Origin: Desulfonauticus sp.
GTDB lineage: Bacteria > Desulfobacterota > Desulfovibrionia > Desulfovibrionales > Desulfonatronovibrionaceae
NCBI GenBank assembly: GCA_030950395.1
Contig: JAUZRP010000038.1
Location: 1-64,000, forward strand
Direction of reading: 5' to 3'
DNA: 64,000 bases
How positions within the stretch are numbered: the stretch's first letter is position 1; every line of letters begins with the position of its first letter. Positions 59,845 to 64,000 of the stretch are shown here, one piece after another. The position numbers and the translations under genes are program-made. Below the pieces are notes generated by a model, which worked only from the letters and a program-made list of their open reading frames with translations, did no database searches and was not told the origin of the DNA.

Positions 59845-61254
59845 ATGAAGTTTATGAAACAAAAAGCTCTTGTTTTTTTAGTCGTATTGCAAGGTGTTTT
59901 GGTGGGTTTTTGGTTGTATCTGAAGCTTTACTATTGGCCAGGTAAAGAAGTTCGCTTTACTGCTGTGAAAACAAGTCCTTTAAGTTTATTTACTCCTTAT
60001 GGTCCAGGTCTAGATTACGATATTGCCCTTTTATTCGCCCGTACTCATAACCTAAAACTTATCTGGCACGAGGTAAAAACCTTTGATCAGGCTTTTGCTT
60101 TATTGCGAAAAAATAAAATAGACGTAGTAGTCGGTGTGCCCAATAATATTGTTTGGGAAGATAAGTCCACAAGAAAAGGACCTTTATATTTAAAAGATAA
60201 TTTTATTTTAATCCACAACATGTATCGTTATCCTTTGCGAGAGTTTGCAGAATTGTGCAGGGCCAAAGTTATGGTTCCTGATTTTATTTTTTTTAAAAAC
60301 AAAATTCAAGAATATGACAATGAAATAGTTTGCTCAATTAATTACAAAATTATTAAGCAAAGTACCATCATTTTGTACACTTGGTTAGCTGAGAATAAAG
60401 CCAGATTTATGTTAACGGACAAAATTAGCTTTCAAAGTCTAACCCCATATTTTTCTAATCTCAGAAAAACTTACGAATTTCAAAGGCCTTTTCAGTTTCG
60501 ATGGATTTGGAACAAACGCTATACTAAATTGGACAATTTACTTAGTGCTTTTTGGGACAATCCCCAAACAAAGGAAAAGTTTCAGGAATTAAAAGAAATT
60601 TACTTTGGTTTTTTTAAAGATAAAATTGACTACTATCAGTTGGCCCATCTTAAAATAACCATAAAGAAAAAATTGCCTTTGCACGCTAAGACTATTTTAC
60701 GGGTCAGTAAACAGTATAAAATAGATCCCTTGTTGTTAATAGCTCAGATCTATCAAGAATCACGATTTGATCCAAAGGCCAGAAGCAAAACAGGAGTAAG
60801 GGGGTTATTGCAACTAAGTCAGGACACGGCATCCTGGATTGGAATTAAAAACAGATTAGATGCCCGTCAAAGTATATTAGGTGGAGCCAAATATTTATTT
60901 TTTTTGGCCAATAAAATACAAAACAGGGGAGTTGTGGGCTGGGACAAATGGTGTATGGCTTTAGCTGCTTATAATCAGGGGCTTGGACATCTTTACGATG
61001 CTATGGAGTTGGTAAAACAAAAAGGTAAAAATTATCTGGCCTGGAAAAACATAAAAAAAATCTATCCTCTTTTGAGTTACAAAAAATATTATCAACATAC
61101 TCAATATGGCTACTGTAGAGGTTACGAAGCCATTAGTTATGTGGAGAATATTCGCTATTATTACTATACCCTGCGCTTATTAGCTTTTTTTGGGGGAAGG
61201 GAAGGAAATTATCTTCGCTACTTTCTTGGTAGATTTTCTTTTCCTTGGCCCTGA
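59845..61254 (+). CDS. mltF: membrane-bound lytic transglycosylase F-like protein
   Basis: A 469-residue cell-wall lytic enzyme. A signal anchor (about 5-24, FLVVLQGVLVGFWLYLKL) precedes a solute-binding-like domain (about 30-280) and a C-terminal SLT domain with the catalytic Glu in QIYQESRFDPKAR, then GVRGLLQLSQDTA and AAYNQGLGH. This order matches MltF. A longer frame from 59743 exists; the ATG at 59845 directly precedes the anchor and is preferred. The 3' end overlaps a minus-strand gene by 75 bp. Confidence 0.88.
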   Translation: MKFMKQKALVFLVVLQGVLVGFWLYLKLYYWPGKEVRFTAVKTSPLSLFTPYGPGLDYDIALLFARTHNLKLIWHEVKTFDQAFALLRKNKIDVVVGVPNNIVWEDKSTRKGPLYLKDNFILIHNMYRYPLREFAELCRAKVMVPDFIFFKNKIQEYDNEIVCSINYKIIKQSTIILYTWLAENKARFMLTDKISFQSLTPYFSNLRKTYEFQRPFQFRWIWNKRYTKLDNLLSAFWDNPQTKEKFQELKEIYFGFFKDKIDYYQLAHLKITIKKKLPLHAKTILRVSKQYKIDPLLLIAQIYQESRFDPKARSKTGVRGLLQLSQDTASWIGIKNRLDARQSILGGAKYLFFLANKIQNRGVVGWDKWCMALAAYNQGLGHLYDAMELVKQKGKNYLAWKNIKKIYPLLSYKKYYQHTQYGYCRGYEAISYVENIRYYYYTLRLLAFFGGREGNYLRYFLGRFSFPWP

Positions 61255-61512
61255 AGCAGATTTTTGTTTTTTTGGGGGGGATGTGAGAGACGGTGTTTGG
61301 TCGGCCGTAGGTTCTTGCAGCATAAAAAAATTAAATATGTTATTTTTAAACTTTACGCTTTGAATAAAAGACAAAATTAAAAAGTCTTCTTCCCATTTTT
61401 GGGTAGGCAGGAAATATATGGTGTTTTCATAATATTTGGTCCAGAGTTCAAGCAAAGATGCTTCATCCATAGCAAGTAATTGTTTGGCTAGTTTGCGCAA
61501 TAAGTTTTCCAT
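61180..61512 (-). CDS. small hypothetical protein, convergent overlap with mltF
   Basis: A 110-residue protein. The first 65 residues (LLRKLAKQLLAMDEASLLEL, WEEDFLILSFIQSVKFKNN) look like a compact helical domain; the rest is a Lys/Ser/Pro-rich tail with KKQKSASGPRKRKSTKK that could bind nucleic acid. The 3' 75 bp lie opposite the end of mltF. No clear ribosome site is seen. It resembles small conserved proteins of Desulfovibrio-type genomes as I remember them, but no family name can be given. Confidence 0.6.
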   Translation of the reverse strand: MENLLRKLAKQLLAMDEASLLELWTKYYENTIYFLPTQKWEEDFLILSFIQSVKFKNNIFNFFMLQEPTADQTPSLTSPPKKQKSASGPRKRKSTKKVAKIISFPSPKKS

Positions 61513-61618
61513 AATTGATAAATGTTTTACAGGATTTTCTTTAAACTTAAATTTGCTCCTTGAAAAGAAATATGATACAAGGGAATTGTTTTGAAAGTCA
61601 AGAAAAAAGGAGTAATCC

Positions 61619-62890
61619 GTGGATTTAAAGCAAATGTATAAAACGATTGTTGACGATCCTTTCCCTGAAGAAATGACTATTACTCTTGGGGATTGTAAAT
61701 TGGTTTATCGAAAAAGAACTTGGGAGATTGGAGGAGAAAAAAAAGGCCTCCGTTATGGAGAAAATCCAGACCAACCTGCAGCTTTGTATGAATTGGTGGA
61801 TGGCAGTTTGGAATTAGGAGGAGTAGTTTTTAGAGGTCCAGGCCAGAGATTAGTTTCCTCTCTAAAAGAAGAACATATGTTGCAAGTAGGCAAGCATCCT
61901 GGCAAAATCAACCTCACTGACGTTGATAATGGGATAAATATCCTGCAATATTTGACTAGCAGACCAGCTGCAGTGATTTTAAAACACAATAATCCCTGTG
62001 GAGCAGCCTGGTCTAGGGAAGGTCTGGAAGACGCTCTACAAAAGGCCTATTTTGCCGATAGGATTGCTGCTTTTGGCGGCGCAGTCGTGGTCAATCGTCC
62101 CATCACTAAAGATTGTGCCGAATTTTTAACCTCTTTTTATTTTGAAGTTCTTGCTGCGCCTGGTTATGAAGAAGGGACTTTAAATATCTTAAAACAAAAA
62201 AAGAACCTTAGAATTTTGGAAATTCCTGGTTTGAGCTCGCTGGACAAGTTAGTTGGCATACCCTTTTTGGATGTAAAATCTCTAGTGGATGGTGGGCTGG
62301 TGACCCAGTTTTCCTTTAGAAATAAAATACTTCATCCTGATAATTTTTTACCCGCCAAAGCTGAAAAAGATGGACAAATTATATATGCCAGAAAGCCAAC
62401 ACCTCAAGAGTTGGAAGATCTTTATTTTGCCTGGGCAGTGGAATCTGGAGTTACTTCCAATTCTGTTTTGTTTGCCAAGCAGGGACATACCATTGCCATT
62501 GGTACGGGAGAGCAAGATCGCGTAGGTTGTGTGGAGCTTACGGTCCATAAGGCCTATACTAAGTATGCTGATAGTTTAGTCTTTGCAGAAAAAAATATCT
62601 CTTTATATGAATTAAAGTTAAAGGCTAAAACAGACAAAAAAGCTAGAGAATTTCTTGAAGAAGTCTGGCAACAAACAAAAGTAGCTAAAGGAGGTCTATT
62701 AGGTTCTGTAATGGTTTCAGATGGTTTTTTCCCGTTTCGAGATGGCGTAGATGTGGCTATTGCAGAAGGTGTTACAGCTATTGCTCAACCTGGAGGATCA
62801 ATCAGAGACTTTGAGGTAATCACGGCTGTGAATGAGGCTAAACCCCAGGTGGCAATGGTGTTTACGGCTCAACGTTCTTTTAAGCATTAG
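61619..62890 (+). CDS. stand-alone AICAR transformylase (PurH C-terminal type)
   Basis: A 423-residue enzyme matching the AICAR formyltransferase half of PurH: LRYGENPDQPAALYEL, KHNNPCGAAW, FGGAVVVNRP, AWAVESGVTSNSVLFAK and QPGGSIRD. The N-terminal IMP cyclohydrolase domain of bifunctional PurH is missing, so the last step of purine synthesis must be done by another protein outside this window. The start is GTG after AAAGGAG. Located between mltF and the RNB gene, all plus or convergent. Confidence 0.9.
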   Translation: MDLKQMYKTIVDDPFPEEMTITLGDCKLVYRKRTWEIGGEKKGLRYGENPDQPAALYELVDGSLELGGVVFRGPGQRLVSSLKEEHMLQVGKHPGKINLTDVDNGINILQYLTSRPAAVILKHNNPCGAAWSREGLEDALQKAYFADRIAAFGGAVVVNRPITKDCAEFLTSFYFEVLAAPGYEEGTLNILKQKKNLRILEIPGLSSLDKLVGIPFLDVKSLVDGGLVTQFSFRNKILHPDNFLPAKAEKDGQIIYARKPTPQELEDLYFAWAVESGVTSNSVLFAKQGHTIAIGTGEQDRVGCVELTVHKAYTKYADSLVFAEKNISLYELKLKAKTDKKAREFLEEVWQQTKVAKGGLLGSVMVSDGFFPFRDGVDVAIAEGVTAIAQPGGSIRDFEVITAVNEAKPQVAMVFTAQRSFKH

Positions 62891-62975
62891 CAATTAGTGC
62901 TTAGCGAATGGCGGATAAAAAAAGTATAATATAATTACTTAGTTAACTAACTTAAAAAACATAAAATTAATCCAA

Positions 62976-64000
62976 GTGTCAAAATCAAAAGATAGTTATG
63001 CCCATTTAACTCCTGGTCAGGTAATAGAATTTTTAGAAGATTCTCTTCCCCGTATTGCTTTTGTGTTGGCAAACAAAGACCCCAGGGTAAAGGTTTTGAC
63101 TTTACAGGGCAAGGAAAAATCCCTGTCTAAAAATAGGCTGCTGCCCTGGGTTGGTCCTTGCTTAGATCCATCCCTAACCAGAGAAAAGGCTGGACTTTTT
63201 TTACAAGAATTTAATCAAAAACGAGAAGAAATTGCCAAAGAAGTTAATGTGGAAGAAATTTGGGAACTAGTTTGGCCAGAGTTAAAGCGCGCCACAGCTT
63301 CCTGGCTAGCAGAAATCTGGTTTGCTCAAAAGCCAGACAGTCATCAGATAGCTGGTCTTGGACGAGCTTTATTAAAAAACAAAATCTATTTTAAATATCG
63401 TCCTCCAGAATTTGAGATCAATTCGCAGGAGCAAGTAGAGCATTTAAAAATAGAGCAACAAAAAAAAGCCCTTCAACTTCGTTTACTGAAGGAAGGCAGA
63501 TTGTTATTGCAAGAAGCTATTAAAGGTGAAAACCGCATTGACCTACAAACCCTAGATAAAAATCTCTTGCAAGAACTAAAAACTGTATTACTAGCCAATT
63601 TAGCCAAAAGAGCAGATGCCAAACAGGAAAAATTGTTTCGTAATCTAACACAAGGTCTTGGACAGGATGATTTTTTAGCTTATACCCTGGCTTTTAATTT
63701 GGGAATAATTCCTGAACATTTTAATTATTATCTGCTTCAGGCAGATTATGAATTTTGCCCTAAGTGGACAGAGGAAAAAGAAGAAATTGAAATCATAAAG
63801 TCAAAGTTTAGGTCTAGTAAACCAGATAGACCTGTTCTAAAAGGTTTTATTAGTATAGATTCCAAAGAAACTAGGGATATAGACGATGCGTTTTTATTTC
63901 AAAGACAAGACGATGGATTTATATTAAAGATAGCTATTGCCTGTCCTGCTTTACACTGGACTTTTAATTCTGCTTTGGATCTAAAAGTCAGAGAGCGTTT
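62976..64000 (+). CDS. RNB-family exoribonuclease, 5' part (runs off the window)
   Basis: The frame is open from GTG 62976 to the window end, giving about 341 residues. The first 300 are helical and charged with an N-terminal small domain (LTPGQVIEFLEDSLPRIAFV). Near the end DSKETRDIDDAFLF matches the start of the RNB catalytic domain, whose aspartates bind the metal in RNase II/R. The gene is cut before most of the catalytic domain. The start lacks a strong ribosome site; a later start cannot be excluded. RNase II-like 3'-5' mRNA decay is the likely role. Confidence 0.82.
   Translation, partial: MSKSKDSYAHLTPGQVIEFLEDSLPRIAFVLANKDPRVKVLTLQGKEKSLSKNRLLPWVGPCLDPSLTREKAGLFLQEFNQKREEIAKEVNVEEIWELVWPELKRATASWLAEIWFAQKPDSHQIAGLGRALLKNKIYFKYRPPEFEINSQEQVEHLKIEQQKKALQLRLLKEGRLLLQEAIKGENRIDLQTLDKNLLQELKTVLLANLAKRADAKQEKLFRNLTQGLGQDDFLAYTLAFNLGIIPEHFNYYLLQADYEFCPKWTEEKEEIEIIKSKFRSSKPDRPVLKGFISIDSKETRDIDDAFLFQRQDDGFILKIAIACPALHWTFNSALDLKVRER

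Overview
The window is 64 kb of AT-rich chromosome from what looks like a strictly anaerobic Gram-negative bacterium. I infer Desulfovibrionales or a close deltaproteobacterial relative. The reasons are a class III ribonucleotide reductase with its activase, the redox repressor Rex beside an ATP synthase operon, an ATP synthase with both b and b' subunits split over two operons, a UbiA/MqnP-type quinone prenyltransferase, a TolC/EmrAB efflux system and several small lineage-type hypothetical genes. No rRNA, tRNA, CRISPR array, transposase or prophage was found.

Layout. 1-2473 is a decayed accessory patch: two broken PIN toxin genes, one intact antitoxin-like gene, a DUF4160/DUF2442 pair ending in an attC-like integron recombination site, and several short repeats and hairpins. 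2474-7847 (minus strand) carries a degenerate EPSP-synthase-like protein with a chorismate-mutase-like head, a small coiled-coil protein, a PAS/DHp protein lacking a kinase domain, and PpiD. 8034-9919 has a Cys-rich hypothetical and an HDOD protein. 10204-12958 is nrdG-nrdD. 13228-18334 (plus) runs trmI, a PaaK-like ligase, a ChaN-PDZ lipoprotein, mutM and a GGDEF protein. 18404-26481 (minus) holds a hypothetical, thrC, ubiA, tyrS, rny, 6S RNA, zapA, a ZapB-like gene and glmU. 26580-38418 (minus) is a block of energy and cell-shape genes: mreB, mreC, mreD, mrdA, rodA, bactofilin, then the F1 ATP synthase genes b', b, delta, alpha, gamma, beta, epsilon. 38550-45015 (plus) has a radical SAM gene, ogt and a tetR-emrA-emrB-tolC efflux operon. 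45043-47472 (minus) is a Lon-like protease. 47869-50452 (plus) has the F0 genes atpZ-atpI-atpB-atpE, then rex. 50484-64000 has rfbA, the translation cluster hisS-aspS-def-fmt-DUF116-rsmB, a sugar epimerase, a MltF-like transglycosylase, a small hypothetical, an AICAR transformylase and a truncated RNB-family ribonuclease.

How it fits together. The two ATP synthase operons lie about 15 kb apart. Each has a Rex-operator-like 7-4-7 palindrome just downstream of a plausible promoter, and rex follows the F0 operon, so NADH/NAD control of the whole enzyme is a reasonable hypothesis. The clearest unusual structure is a family of about 127-bp non-autonomous inverted-repeat elements (three copies). 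One copy is inserted inside the tolC signal-peptide codons; with its target duplication it adds exactly 135 nt, so the frame is kept. Other points of interest are a likely ATT start codon for mreC under a strong Shine-Dalgarno, a solitary attC site without integrase, and a c subunit with residues typical of Na+ binding.
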